The notes under the pieces: generated by a model | The model's database searches: none | Seen by the model: the letters and a program-made list of their open reading frames with translations, nothing else | Told to the model about the DNA's origin: nothing | Part shown: piece by piece, positions 54,167-63,839 of the stretch | Position numbering within the stretch: position 1 is the first letter of the stretch | Layout of the letters: each line of letters starts with the position of its first letter | Source: Bacteroidota bacterium | GTDB lineage: Bacteria; Bacteroidota; Ignavibacteria; Ignavibacteriales; Ignavibacteriaceae | Length of the DNA stretch: 64,000 bases | Direction: 5' to 3' | Assembly (NCBI GenBank): GCA_021777835.1 | Contig: JAJYDC010000001.1 | Location: forward strand, 310,001-374,000 | Position numbers and translations under genes: made by a program

Positions 54167-54789
54167 CCTTCCCTGCCAATTAAAGGTACAAAGGAAAATT
54201 GAGGTACATCCATAATATCAAATTCGTCTTCGTCAAGTTTTGTAATAATTTTTAATATCTGAGAATTCTTATCGCCTACGGGAATTACAAGCTTACCTCC
54301 TATTAATAATTGCTTTTTTAGTGAGGAAGGAATATTCGGGGAACCTGCTGTAACTATAATTCCGTTATATGGTGCAAACTCGTCCCACCCTATAGTACCG
54401 TCTCCACATTTAGTATTAACATGAATCCCTAAATGATCAAAAAGTTTTCTTGTAGCTGAGTAAATTTCAAATTGTCTTTCAATGCTATAAACTTGGATAC
54501 CCATCTTAAAAAGTATTGCGGCTTGATATCCTGAACCTGTGCCGATTTCTAAAACCTTAAATTTTGGTTTTAGCATTAAAGCTTCAGTCATAAATGCCAC
54601 AGTATAAGGTTGTGATATTGTCTGGCCGTATCCAATCGGAAGTGCAATATCCTTGTATGCATGATGCTTCATTGCTTTTGGCACAAACAAATGCCTTTCA
54701 ACTTCGCCGATTGCTTTCAGAACAAAAATATCGTTGATACCTTTTTCTGATAATTTGTCTACTAATTCTAAACGTTCTCTTTCGTACAT
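54151..54789 (-). CDS. pcm: Protein-L-isoaspartate O-methyltransferase
   Basis: Repairs isoaspartyl residues in aged proteins using S-adenosylmethionine. It has the PCMT motifs LPIGYGQTISQPYTVAFM, LEIGTGSGYQAAILF, and GIIVTAGSPNIP. Length (212) is normal. It overlaps miaA by 16 bp, so the two are coupled. The C-terminal LIGREGWNQK is typical. Confidence 0.93.
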   Translation of the reverse strand: MYERERLELVDKLSEKGINDIFVLKAIGEVERHLFVPKAMKHHAYKDIALPIGYGQTISQPYTVAFMTEALMLKPKFKVLEIGTGSGYQAAILFKMGIQVYSIERQFEIYSATRKLFDHLGIHVNTKCGDGTIGWDEFAPYNGIIVTAGSPNIPSSLKKQLLIGGKLVIPVGDKNSQILKIITKLDEDEFDIMDVPQFSFVPLIGREGWNQK

Positions 54790-54886
54790 TTGCTAATAAT
54801 ATTATTTGAATCTAGTATCTAAAGATAAAAATAAAATTCGGTAATTGTTTAATTTTACCCGAGCAATAAATTCAATTGGAGGAAAA

Positions 54887-55405
54887 ATGTTGGACTTTAT
54901 TTACGGACCGATTCTAATTATGTCAATGAGAATTTGCGATGTCTCTCTTGATACTATTCGAGTAATTCTAGTTGTGCAAGGCAAAAAATACTACGCCGGA
55001 ATTGTTGGCTTCTTTGAAGTCCTAATTTGGGTATTTGCTATACGATTTATATTTCAACACCTCGATAACATTCCTAATCTTTTTGGGTATGCTACTGGCT
55101 TTGGACTAGGAAATATTATTGGAATAATGATAGAACAAAAAATCGGATTTGGGTATGCGCAACTAAATATCATATCGCGGCATCTTACCGATGATATTGC
55201 AGATACCCTTCGTAAATCAAAATTTGCAGTTACTATTTTACCCGCCGAAGGTGGTGCAGGCGGCGTATCAGTAATTGTAATAATTATTTCACGTAAGTTC
55301 CAGAAAGAAATTATAAAACTAATAGAATCAATCGATAAGAATGTATTTATAACAATTCAGTCATCACTTCCTTTGAGAGGATATAGACTTGGGTCAAGAA
55401 AATGA
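54887..55405 (+). CDS. DUF2179 (UPF0316) membrane protein
   Basis: A 172-residue protein with three N-terminal helices (about 7-25, 35-55 and 60-85) followed by a soluble DUF2179 domain (RHLTDDIADTLRKSKFAV, EGGAGGVSVIVIIISRK). UPF0316 proteins are widespread and uncharacterised. The ATG at 54887 has the SD GGAGG six bases before it; a TTG at 54845 is not supported by an SD. It is followed by two tRNA genes. Confidence 0.85.
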   Translation: MLDFIYGPILIMSMRICDVSLDTIRVILVVQGKKYYAGIVGFFEVLIWVFAIRFIFQHLDNIPNLFGYATGFGLGNIIGIMIEQKIGFGYAQLNIISRHLTDDIADTLRKSKFAVTILPAEGGAGGVSVIVIIISRKFQKEIIKLIESIDKNVFITIQSSLPLRGYRLGSRK

Positions 55406-55501
55406 TTTTAATTGATTCAATTATTTTGCAAAATGAACGAATCCTATTATATTTGAGACGCAAATTTTTGGAATATGCTAAGTTAATTTGAAATTATGTT
55501 T

Positions 55502-55574
<73 letters not shown>

Positions 55575-55630
55575 CAAAAGTAATATTAAACTGATAATAA
55601 TCCACGAAAGTGGATTTTATTGTTATATAT

Positions 55631-55704
55631 GGCGCTGTAGCCAAGTGGTCTAAGGCGAAGGTCTGCAAAACCTTTATTCGTCGGTTCGAATCCGACCGGC
55701 GCCT
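55631..55704 (+). tRNA. tRNA-Cys (anticodon GCA)
   Basis: Acceptor GGCGCTG pairs with CGGCGCC (one G-T). The anticodon stem AAGGT/ACCTT encloses CTGCAAA, giving GCA. The T arm is TCGGTTCGAATCCGA. It lies 56 bp after tRNA-Gly. Confidence 0.95.
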
Positions 55705-55814
55705 CAATAGCTCGAATTGTATTAATTTTGAGCGTAACCTATCACAAGATTTCTACCCCTCTCTTTTAGTGCTCTTATCTCTTTACATGATTATACTTGT
55801 CTAGAAATGTGCTA

Positions 55815-55849
55815 AGTGCTTCAATATCATAAGCACTATCTAGTTTTTT
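55815..55849 (+). terminator. Probable terminator downstream of tRNA-Cys
   Basis: AGTGCTT (55815-55821) and AAGCACT (55831-55837) pair perfectly over a 9-nt loop; six T residues follow after a 6-nt spacer. It is 110 bp past tRNA-Cys and would end a transcript of the two tRNAs. Confidence 0.5.
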
Positions 55850-56234
55850 ACTAAGAATAATTTACCTACTATTAATTTGGATATCATAGCAGTTCCAATT
55901 AGAAACCTAGCATGTATTCCAAGCAAGTTGTTTTTATAACATAGTCTTTATATCATATTAATACAAATGGATCCATTAACATCTCTTTTGATTGGAATTT
56001 ATAATTGACAAGTAGCGTACTGAAAGCTTATAGGTTATGATTTAATGAAGGTTCAATTACTGCAATCCCCATGGCGTGTGTAAGTATTTTCCTTTACTAG
56101 TAAAAATTCCCCCTTGCTGTTATAATTTCAATTAAACTGACAAGAACATCATTATGCTAATTTGAGAACAGTTTTCGTAAAAACAATAGCTACGAAATAA
56201 ATATAGTAAATGAAAAACCTGAATATTATATCAA
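55850..56234. other. Gene-free gap before nuoN
   Basis: This AT-rich 385 bp between the tRNA terminator and the end of the nuo operon holds no recognisable gene, repeat or RNA. A terminator for the nuo transcript on the minus strand would be expected near 56150-56230 but I see no good hairpin. Confidence 0.35.
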
Positions 56235-57665
56235 TTATTTTAAGAATGATGATATCAAATTTATAATAGTTCCGGGTGCTATTCCTATAATAATCACTAA
56301 AAGTACAGAGATAATTACTGCTGTTAGCCCAGTTTTACTTAAGTCTAATTTTAAGTCTCCTTCAGAATCCTTAAAGTACATCAACACAACAATTCTTAAA
56401 TAAAAATAAACTGAAATAACGCTTGAGAGCACTCCTAGTATTGCTAACCAAGTTAATTTTGATTTAATTGCTGCAATAAACACATAATACTTACCGAAGA
56501 ATCCCGCAAATGGTGGAATTCCAGCAAGTGAAAACATTATTATTGCAAAAAGCGCGGCAAGCAAAGGGTACCTAGAAGCTAAACCAGAGAACGATTTTAA
56601 TGTTAAGTTAGATTCGTCTTTCCCCTCAATTAAAGCTACAATTCCAAATGCACCTAAATTCATAAAGGTGTATGAAGCTAAATAAAAAATTACACCTGCA
56701 ATACCAAATGAATTTCCTGCGGCTAAACCAATTAACAAATATCCTGCATGTGAAATTGATGAATATGCAAGCATTCTTTTAATGTTCTCCTGAGAGATCG
56801 CAACAATACTTCCATAAAACATTGATAACACTGCAATTACAGCGAGATAAGGCATTAAAATATTCCCGATTCTCCCTGTAAACAAAACGCCTAGTGTAAC
56901 AATAATTGCGCTAAAAGCAGCGGCTTTACCTCCGGTTGAAAATAACCCGGCAATAGTCGAAGGAGAACCTTCATATACATCTGGAACCCACATGTGGAAT
57001 GGGAAGGCAGCAATCTTAAATGAAAAGCCAATTAGGAATAATAATATTCCGGCGATAAAAAGTTTATCAGAAGATAATTCATAAAACCGGGATGTAATCA
57101 TGTCTATTGATGTTGAATGAACAGTTCCATAAATCAATGCAATTCCGTAAACAATAAAACCAGTAGCAAAAGCTCCGAGCAAAAAATATTTTAACGAAGC
57201 TTCGTTAGCATTTAACCGTTTTCTATTCAAACCGGCTAAAGCATAAAAACTAACTGACATCAACTCTAAGCCGATAAAGATCATGAATAGATCCTTTGCG
57301 CCTGCCATCAACATCATACCCAACACTGATGTTTGGAGAAGAAGATAATATTCACCGAAATATGTACCATATTTTTTTATGTAATCGATGGAAAGAAGAG
57401 CAACAATAGCAGCCCCAAAGGTAAATATCACATAGAATATATTTACTATTCCTCCCGTTGCAAGCATATTTTGGAATACGACCGAAATAGAATCTATGGT
57501 ATACAAAGCGTGAAATCCTGCTGCTAAAAATAATAGGACGGTGAACCATGGAAGTATTACTTCACTTTTTTTAGAGTACATTTCAATAATAAGTGAGATT
57601 AATATTCCTGCCCCTATTAGCAACACAGGTATAATATTATAAAATTCTTGGAAGTTGTTAAGCAT
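56235..57665 (-). CDS. nuoN: NADH-quinone oxidoreductase subunit N
   Basis: A Mrp-antiporter-like proton channel subunit of complex I. It has about fourteen transmembrane helices and the proton-antiporter core: MLMAGAKDLFMIFIGLELMS, the Lys-bearing FKIAAFPFHMWVPDVYEG, and NIKRMLAYSSISHAGYLLIG. Length (476) is normal. It is the last gene of the operon and follows the unknown 121-residue gene by 4 bp. Confidence 0.93.
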   Translation of the reverse strand: MLNNFQEFYNIIPVLLIGAGILISLIIEMYSKKSEVILPWFTVLLFLAAGFHALYTIDSISVVFQNMLATGGIVNIFYVIFTFGAAIVALLSIDYIKKYGTYFGEYYLLLQTSVLGMMLMAGAKDLFMIFIGLELMSVSFYALAGLNRKRLNANEASLKYFLLGAFATGFIVYGIALIYGTVHSTSIDMITSRFYELSSDKLFIAGILLFLIGFSFKIAAFPFHMWVPDVYEGSPSTIAGLFSTGGKAAAFSAIIVTLGVLFTGRIGNILMPYLAVIAVLSMFYGSIVAISQENIKRMLAYSSISHAGYLLIGLAAGNSFGIAGVIFYLASYTFMNLGAFGIVALIEGKDESNLTLKSFSGLASRYPLLAALFAIIMFSLAGIPPFAGFFGKYYVFIAAIKSKLTWLAILGVLSSVISVYFYLRIVVLMYFKDSEGDLKLDLSKTGLTAVIISVLLVIIIGIAPGTIINLISSFLK

Positions 57666-57669
57666 AATG

Positions 57670-58035
57670 TTATTCTAAAAATAAAATATCTTCGTCTGTT
57701 TTTTCAATAATTAATTTATGATTGTCCTCAAGTCTGAGAGCTAACTTAATGTGATTATCCATTTGGAAAATATCTTCATCTTTCTCTACGGCAACTAATT
57801 TAATTGCTTCATATTTTGTGATATTTTCCTTCAAATTCTTAAACTCCTTAAAATATATTTCAGTAAATGAGTCTGTTGATCTTATATATAATGATTTTGA
57901 TGAAGGAGAAAAATCCATCAAAATGTCGTCCTCAATAACTATTTTCAATATATAACAAGGAAAAGGTAACAATACTCTGTTGCCATAATATAATCCGTTA
58001 ATTTTATTTTCTAAAGCATCCTTAATGGTTCTCAT
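57670..58035 (-). CDS. Hypothetical soluble protein inside the nuo operon
   Basis: A 121-residue protein that I do not recognise. It is mixed alpha/beta with many acidic residues at the C-terminus (about 100-121). It has no membrane segment or catalytic motif. Its ATG overlaps the antiporter stop (TAATG), preceded by GGGAGAAG, so it is translated from the same messenger. An upstream in-frame ATG at 58065 would overlap the antiporter by 31 bp and is less likely. Confidence 0.65.
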   Translation of the reverse strand: MRTIKDALENKINGLYYGNRVLLPFPCYILKIVIEDDILMDFSPSSKSLYIRSTDSFTEIYFKEFKNLKENITKYEAIKLVAVEKDEDIFQMDNHIKLALRLEDNHKLIIEKTDEDILFLE

Positions 58036-59495
58036 TAACTTCTCCCATAAAAAAACAATAACCAAATGATCGTATATGCCGGAAGTAATACTAACAGTGA
58101 ATACTTAAATATATATGCAAAAAAGCTAGGCATTGTAATACCGGCTCTTTCGCTTATTGATTTAACCATAAAATTAGGTCCATTTCCGATATATGTCATA
58201 GCACCAAAAAGAACTGCGCTTATTGAAATTGCTTCTAAATAAATAATGTCCACGCTTATAAAATGCTGTACATGAGCCTTAATTGCTACATCAAGATAAT
58301 ATTTCCCCATTGCCGCACTCAGAAAATTTATATACGTCGGCGTATTATCAAGCACTGACGAAAGTGCTCCTGTCGCCCAATAAAAAACATCCGCATTTAA
58401 CTTGTTACCAAGTGTTTTTGCTTCAATTGCTACTAATTCAAGCGCAGGAAGCATAGTAATAAAAATTCCTAAAAATAAAAATGCCACCTCTTTTATGGGC
58501 TCAAAGTTAAATTCATTTGCCTTTAGAATCTTTTGATCTGAACCTTTATAAGCAAAATAAACAACCGCGAACATGATTATTTCTCTTACCCCAAATGGTA
58601 AAGGGGAAAAATCCGGAACCCAATGGAACACCGAGGGATCAATAAATACAGCAAGAATAATTACCAACAAAAATATCATATTCTTGTGGCCCTTGATTTC
58701 AATTTTCCCACTGTACTGTTTCTTGTCGCTTGACTTCTTATTTAAAAGATCAAAAAAGTAAAATGGAATTAAAATCAAAATCAGTGCTAAAATCCACATA
58801 TACCACATATGCTGGACAACCCAAAAGAAAGGAACGCCGCTAAGAAATCCTAAAAATAACGGAGGATCTCCCAACGGGGTTAACGCTCCGCCTACATTGC
58901 TAACAATAAAAATAAAAAATATAATATGATACGTAGCTATTCTATCTTTATTTAGTTTTATAAATGGCTTTATCAGTAGAACTGATGCACCAGTTGTACC
59001 TATAAAATTAGCAAGAACAGCACCAATCAATAGAAAAATCGTGTTAACAATTGGAGTGGCTTTCCTATCAACATTTATCAAGATACCGCTTGCTACTACA
59101 AATAGTGAAGTCATTAACGCTATAAAAGAAATATATTCAGTTATAGTTTTTTGAAGTCCGCTAAATTCATTCAGAACAAATACATAATAACCCGCTACAA
59201 TAACTGCTAATAGAATTGAATACTTACCGTAATGCTTTTCCCAATGATGTTTGTAAAACAAAGGTCCTGTTGCAATAGCTAATAGCAATATTACAAAGGG
59301 GGCTATCAAATATATAGGAGGTTGCTGCAATTGTGTCTTTGATATAGAGGCAACATTTAATGTATCGGCGTTTAAGTTATTTTTAACTTCTGCCGATGAC
59401 AAAACAGTATTTAGAAAGAACAATAAAAGAATTCCGGTTAATAAATATATTTTCTTGGAATTATTTCTTTTCAATAAATCACTTCGCTTCGCCAT
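58035..59495 (-). CDS. Sodium:proton antiporter of the CitMHS/ion-transporter type, within the nuo operon
   Basis: A 486-residue membrane protein of the ion-transporter superfamily, often named sodium:proton antiporter (CitMHS_2-like); the substrate is inferred. A signal-like helix (about 15-35) precedes the core, whose conserved pieces are IGTTGASVLLIKPFI, NVGGALTPLGDPPLFLG and MTYIGNGPNFMVKSI. The start overlaps nuoM by 17 bp and the stop overlaps the next start. Its place inside the complex I operon is unusual and suggests coupled Na+/H+ handling. Confidence 0.8.
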   Translation of the reverse strand: MAKRSDLLKRNNSKKIYLLTGILLLFFLNTVLSSAEVKNNLNADTLNVASISKTQLQQPPIYLIAPFVILLLAIATGPLFYKHHWEKHYGKYSILLAVIVAGYYVFVLNEFSGLQKTITEYISFIALMTSLFVVASGILINVDRKATPIVNTIFLLIGAVLANFIGTTGASVLLIKPFIKLNKDRIATYHIIFFIFIVSNVGGALTPLGDPPLFLGFLSGVPFFWVVQHMWYMWILALILILIPFYFFDLLNKKSSDKKQYSGKIEIKGHKNMIFLLVIILAVFIDPSVFHWVPDFSPLPFGVREIIMFAVVYFAYKGSDQKILKANEFNFEPIKEVAFLFLGIFITMLPALELVAIEAKTLGNKLNADVFYWATGALSSVLDNTPTYINFLSAAMGKYYLDVAIKAHVQHFISVDIIYLEAISISAVLFGAMTYIGNGPNFMVKSISERAGITMPSFFAYIFKYSLLVLLPAYTIIWLLFFYGRS

Positions 59496-61002
59496 TCAAT
59501 GGAGTAAATACTTGCTCAATTACTTTCTGAGTTGAAGTTTCCGACACCTTTAAGAAAGTGCTAGGATAAATTCCAATCCAAATTACAAATACAAAAATGG
59601 CCGATAATATGAAAATCTCTCTCTTATTCATATCCTTCATCTCGTTTAACTTTGGATTCTTAACTTCACCAAAAACTACTCGCTGATAAAGCCATAGCAT
59701 ATAGACCGCAGCAAAAATTACTCCGCTTGTAGCAAATCCGGCAAACCACCAGCTATCTAATACAGGTGACTTAAATGTACCAAGAAGGATTAAAAACTCT
59801 CCGACAAAACCATTTAGCCCTGGTAATCCTATCGAAGATAATGAAGCAATCATAAAGAAAGTTGCAAACACCGGAACAATCTTTGCAATTCCGCCGTAAT
59901 CGGAAATAAGTCTCGTATGCATTCTATCATAAAGTACACCTACTAAAAGGAATAATGCCCCGGTAGACAATCCATGATTTACCATCTGAATTACCGCCCC
60001 CTGAACAGATTCTTGAGTCATTGCAAATATTCCCAATACCACAAATCCTAAATGTGCTACCGATGAATAAGCAACTAATTTTTTCATATCTTTCTGGACC
60101 ATGGCCACTAGAGCACCGTATATAATCCCAATGATAGCTAACGTAGAGATATAAGGGGCAAAGTGAATGGCAGCTTGCGGAAAAAGAGGTAAACAAAATC
60201 TAAGCAATCCGTAAGTTCCCATCTTTAAAAGAACTCCCGCCAGAATTACACTTCCCGCCGTTGGAGCTTCTACGTGTGCGTCGGGTAACCATGTGTGTAA
60301 TGGGAAAATAGGTACCTTTATTGCAAAACTAAGCGCAAAAGCTAAAAACATCCATTGCTGAATTCCATATGGAATATTTGGGGCAATAGTATAAAGCTCA
60401 ACAAGATTCGTGGTAAAATGCCCAAGTATACCTGAAGCGTATACTGCCAGCCAGATAATCGCAACCAGCATCAATAAACTGCCGAACATGGTAAAGAGAA
60501 AAAACTTTATCGATGCATAAATTCTTCTCGGTCCTCCCCATATACCTATAATAAAATACATCGGGATTAGCATCGCTTCCCAAAAAATATAAAACAGGAA
60601 GAGATCAAGTGATACAAAAACCCCAAGCATACCTAGCTCAAGTAAAAGCATGAAAAAGGTAAATTCCTTTACATTTTTATTGATGCTTTTCCAACTCGAT
60701 AACAGAGTAAGAGGGGTTAAAAATGTTGTTAATAATACAAGTAAAAGCGAGATACCGTCAACTCCAACATTATAGCTTATATGCAGATTGCTTATCCACA
60801 TATTCGTTTCAACTAATTGGAATCCCCCTTTTGCAGAATCGTATCCGGTATAAATAATTATTGATACGATAAATGTTAAAGTCGATACGAGTAATCCGAA
60901 ATACCTTACAAGGTTCTCTTTATCTTTTTTAATTAATAATAAGAGAAGAGCGCCAACTAAAGGCACCCCTAATAATAAAGTGATTAAATAATTATTTGTC
61001 AT
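59479..61002 (-). CDS. nuoM: NADH-quinone oxidoreductase subunit M
   Basis: A proton-translocating complex I subunit of the membrane arm. It has about fourteen helices with the signature Glu in LLLELGMLGVFVSLDLFLFY, the helix with FWEAMLIPMYFIIGIWGG, and the Lys-bearing FAIKVPIFPLHTWLPDAHVEAPT. Length (507) is normal. The stop overlaps the antiporter start by 17 bp; nuoL ends 3 bp upstream. Confidence 0.95.
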   Translation of the reverse strand: MTNNYLITLLLGVPLVGALLLLLIKKDKENLVRYFGLLVSTLTFIVSIIIYTGYDSAKGGFQLVETNMWISNLHISYNVGVDGISLLLVLLTTFLTPLTLLSSWKSINKNVKEFTFFMLLLELGMLGVFVSLDLFLFYIFWEAMLIPMYFIIGIWGGPRRIYASIKFFLFTMFGSLLMLVAIIWLAVYASGILGHFTTNLVELYTIAPNIPYGIQQWMFLAFALSFAIKVPIFPLHTWLPDAHVEAPTAGSVILAGVLLKMGTYGLLRFCLPLFPQAAIHFAPYISTLAIIGIIYGALVAMVQKDMKKLVAYSSVAHLGFVVLGIFAMTQESVQGAVIQMVNHGLSTGALFLLVGVLYDRMHTRLISDYGGIAKIVPVFATFFMIASLSSIGLPGLNGFVGEFLILLGTFKSPVLDSWWFAGFATSGVIFAAVYMLWLYQRVVFGEVKNPKLNEMKDMNKREIFILSAIFVFVIWIGIYPSTFLKVSETSTQKVIEQVFTPLNGEAK

Positions 61003-61005
61003 ATT

Positions 61006-62943
61006 CTACAAGCTTAGTATTATCCAGAAAAGAGCGACCACAATTCCTAGCATCATCATTAATGCATAAAACTGCGCTACGCCAGTTTGTATTTTTCTAA
61101 TAGAACCTGAAATCTTATCGATTAAGTTAGCAACACCGTTTATTAAACCATCTATGAGTTTTACATCGGCAAATTTCCATAATACTGTTTCGGATCCCTT
61201 TACAATAGGAGTTACTATTGCTGCGTCATAAACTTCATCAACATAATATTTGTTCAATAAAAGACCGTAAATTCCGTTGAATCTTTTTGCTAGACTATCA
61301 GCTGGCTTAATATTCTTTATATAAATATACCTAGCTGCATAAATACTGCCTATTACTCCTGCTAACGTTACAACCATAAAAATAATTTCTTCTAGGTTGC
61401 TGTGTACTCCAAACATGGCTATCCTCGCTTGAGCGGGTTTGAAAATCGGCTCAAACCAATTATCTAATTGATTTCCATGCTCTCCAGAAAATATTTCTGG
61501 GATACCGATAAATCCACCAACGGCAGAAAGCACTGCAAGTATAATCAATGGTATGGTCATAACAGAAGGCGACTCGTGCGGATGTTTGTCGTGACCGAAT
61601 CTTTCTTTGCCGTCAAAAGTTAAGCTGACTAGCCTAAACATGTAAAACGCAGTGAGTAATGCAGTTATCGCTCCAACTAACCAGTATATAATATTTCCGT
61701 TAGTATATGAATACCAAAGAATTTCATCTTTGCTAAAGAAACCCGACAAAGGCGGTATCCCGGATATGGCTAATGATGCAATTAGAAATGTTATATATGT
61801 CTTAGGCATATATTTCTTCAATCCACCATAGTTTTGTATATTCTGCTCATCATGCATTCCGTGAATTACTGATCCGGCTCCTAAGAACAATAATGCTTTG
61901 AAAAATGCGTGTGTCATTACATGAAATAATGCTGCAGAAAAAGCGCCGACTCCAAGCGCTAAAAACATGTAGCCAAGCTGACTAACCGTAGAATATGCCA
62001 ATACTTTTTTAATGTCATTTTGGACTAGCCCTATTGAAGCAGCGAATATCGCAGTTAACGCGCCTACAATAGCAACCAATTCCATAATTGCTGGTGCAGA
62101 AGCATATAGGATTGAGCAGCGAGCTACCATATATACTCCGGCTGTAACCATTGTAGCTGCATGAATGAGAGCGGATACAGGTGTCGGTCCAGCCATTGCA
62201 TCTGGCAACCAAATGTATAATGGAATTTGTGCGGACTTCCCCACTGCCCCGATAAAAAGAAAAAGAGCAATGAAATTTGAAACGTATTGTGGAATGGTTA
62301 AGGATGCCGCTCTTGAAAAAACATCATTAAAGTTCAAACTTCCGAATGTCATATAAATTAGAAATATTCCTAAAAGGAATCCGAAATCACCTATCCTATT
62401 TACAATGAATGCCTTTTTAGCTGCATCACCAGTTGTGCCCTTTTCAAATTTTCTGTCATACCAAAATCCGATCAATAGATAAGAGCAAAGCCCAACACCT
62501 TCCCACCCTAAAAATAGAAGAAGGAAGTTGCTTCCGAGTATTAGATTCATCATTGCAAAGATGAACAAATTTAGATATGCAAAAAATCGTCCGAATCCCT
62601 TATCACCGTGCATATAACCAATTGAATACACGTGTATGATAAAACCTACGCCGGTTACAATTAGACCCATAAACAATGATAATTGATCAACCTGATAGGA
62701 AATATTAACATCAAAATTTCCCACCTTAATCCAAGTAAAGAGATTAACGATAGTTTGTCTTTGATCAGGAGGCATATTAAGCGTCTGGAAAAAAGCACCT
62801 AGTACTATAAGAAATGAAATCCCTATAGTCGCACTTCCCAAAATGCCTATGATTTTTTCATTTTTAATTTTGCTTCCGAAAAGCCCATTAATTAGAAATC
62901 CTAATAATGGAAGCAAAGTGGTTAAATAAATAAGCTGAACCAT
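61006..62943 (-). CDS. nuoL: NADH-quinone oxidoreductase subunit L
   Basis: The distal proton-translocating complex I subunit, with about sixteen helices and the long lateral-helix region at the C-terminus (about 560-645). Core motifs are NLILGSNFLLLFLGWEGVGL, QIPLYIWLPDAMAGPTPVSA and NDIKKVLAYSTVSQLGYMF. Length (645) is normal. It is 3 bp before nuoM and 37 bp after nuoK. Confidence 0.96.
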   Translation of the reverse strand: MVQLIYLTTLLPLLGFLINGLFGSKIKNEKIIGILGSATIGISFLIVLGAFFQTLNMPPDQRQTIVNLFTWIKVGNFDVNISYQVDQLSLFMGLIVTGVGFIIHVYSIGYMHGDKGFGRFFAYLNLFIFAMMNLILGSNFLLLFLGWEGVGLCSYLLIGFWYDRKFEKGTTGDAAKKAFIVNRIGDFGFLLGIFLIYMTFGSLNFNDVFSRAASLTIPQYVSNFIALFLFIGAVGKSAQIPLYIWLPDAMAGPTPVSALIHAATMVTAGVYMVARCSILYASAPAIMELVAIVGALTAIFAASIGLVQNDIKKVLAYSTVSQLGYMFLALGVGAFSAALFHVMTHAFFKALLFLGAGSVIHGMHDEQNIQNYGGLKKYMPKTYITFLIASLAISGIPPLSGFFSKDEILWYSYTNGNIIYWLVGAITALLTAFYMFRLVSLTFDGKERFGHDKHPHESPSVMTIPLIILAVLSAVGGFIGIPEIFSGEHGNQLDNWFEPIFKPAQARIAMFGVHSNLEEIIFMVVTLAGVIGSIYAARYIYIKNIKPADSLAKRFNGIYGLLLNKYYVDEVYDAAIVTPIVKGSETVLWKFADVKLIDGLINGVANLIDKISGSIRKIQTGVAQFYALMMMLGIVVALFWIILSL

Positions 62944-62980
62944 AAATTTTACAATCTCAAAATAGTTTTACTTTAGAAGT

Positions 62981-63286
62981 CTACCATTTTAGAATATTGA
63001 TCTCATCAATATTCAAAGTCAATTTATTACGGAAAATTGCAATAATGATTGCAAGCCCTACTGCAGCTTCCGCCGCAGCTACTGTCATTACAAAGAATAC
63101 AAAAAGTTGCCCCGCCGAATTGCCCATATATGAAGAAAAAGTTACTAGCGTTAAATTAGCTGAGTTCAACATCAATTCAATCGACATAAATACAATTATA
63201 GCATTTCGGCGGGTTAAAACGCCGGCTACGCCTACTAAAAACATAAACCCGCTTAAGATTAAATAATATTCAATTGGTACACTCAT
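62981..63286 (-). CDS. nuoK: NADH-quinone oxidoreductase subunit K
   Basis: A three-helix complex I subunit of 101 residues. The conserved Glu residues of the membrane arm are in [13 protein letters not shown] and [14 protein letters not shown]. Length is normal. It lies 4 bp after nuoJ and 37 bp before nuoL. Confidence 0.95.
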   Translation of the reverse strand: MSVPIEYYLILSGFMFLVGVAGVLTRRNAIIVFMSIELMLNSANLTLVTFSSYMGNSAGQLFVFFVMTVAAAEAAVGLAIIIAIFRNKLTLNIDEINILKW

Positions 63287-63290
63287 AATT

Positions 63291-63803
63291 TTACTCGAAT
63301 TTCTTTTTAGCTAATACTATTGCGCCTATTGTAGCCGCTAACAGTAAATATCCCGCCGCTTCAAACGGAAGCACATAATTAGTATACAATTGTTTCCCAA
63401 TTTCCTCAATTGTACCGGCATGAACACTTGCCGCTGCATCAGCATTGTTTCCGACTGCAGGATGAGAAACAAATATCATGAAAACAAGTTGCATAAATAC
63501 AATAAAAGCAATTATGAAAGCAAAGATTTTTAATTTAGGTTGATGGGAAAAATACTTCTCATGTTCGGGCTTTAATAACATGATTACAAAAAGGAACAAA
63601 ACCATTATCGCTCCCGCATAAACTATAACCTGGGTTACTGCTATGAATTGAGCGTTTAATGTTAAATATAAACCGGATAAGCCAGCCATATTTAAAATTA
63701 AAAACAATGCGCTGATTAATGCATTCGACCGCGTAATCATTAGTACGGCTGAGATAGCTGATATCGCGCCGAATAAAATAAATAGTATTAGTTGTAATGA
63801 CAT
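63291..63803 (-). CDS. nuoJ: NADH-quinone oxidoreductase subunit J
   Basis: A five-helix complex I subunit of 170 residues. The conserved [20 protein letters not shown] segment lies near residue 58. It begins 36 bp after the asnS stop, so nuoA-I are not directly upstream and the complex I genes are split. Confidence 0.93.
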   Translation of the reverse strand: MSLQLILFILFGAISAISAVLMITRSNALISALFLILNMAGLSGLYLTLNAQFIAVTQVIVYAGAIMVLFLFVIMLLKPEHEKYFSHQPKLKIFAFIIAFIVFMQLVFMIFVSHPAVGNNADAAASVHAGTIEEIGKQLYTNYVLPFEAAGYLLLAATIGAIVLAKKKFE

Positions 63804-63839
63804 TCTAAACTTTTAGTATTTAATTTTAATATTTTTATG

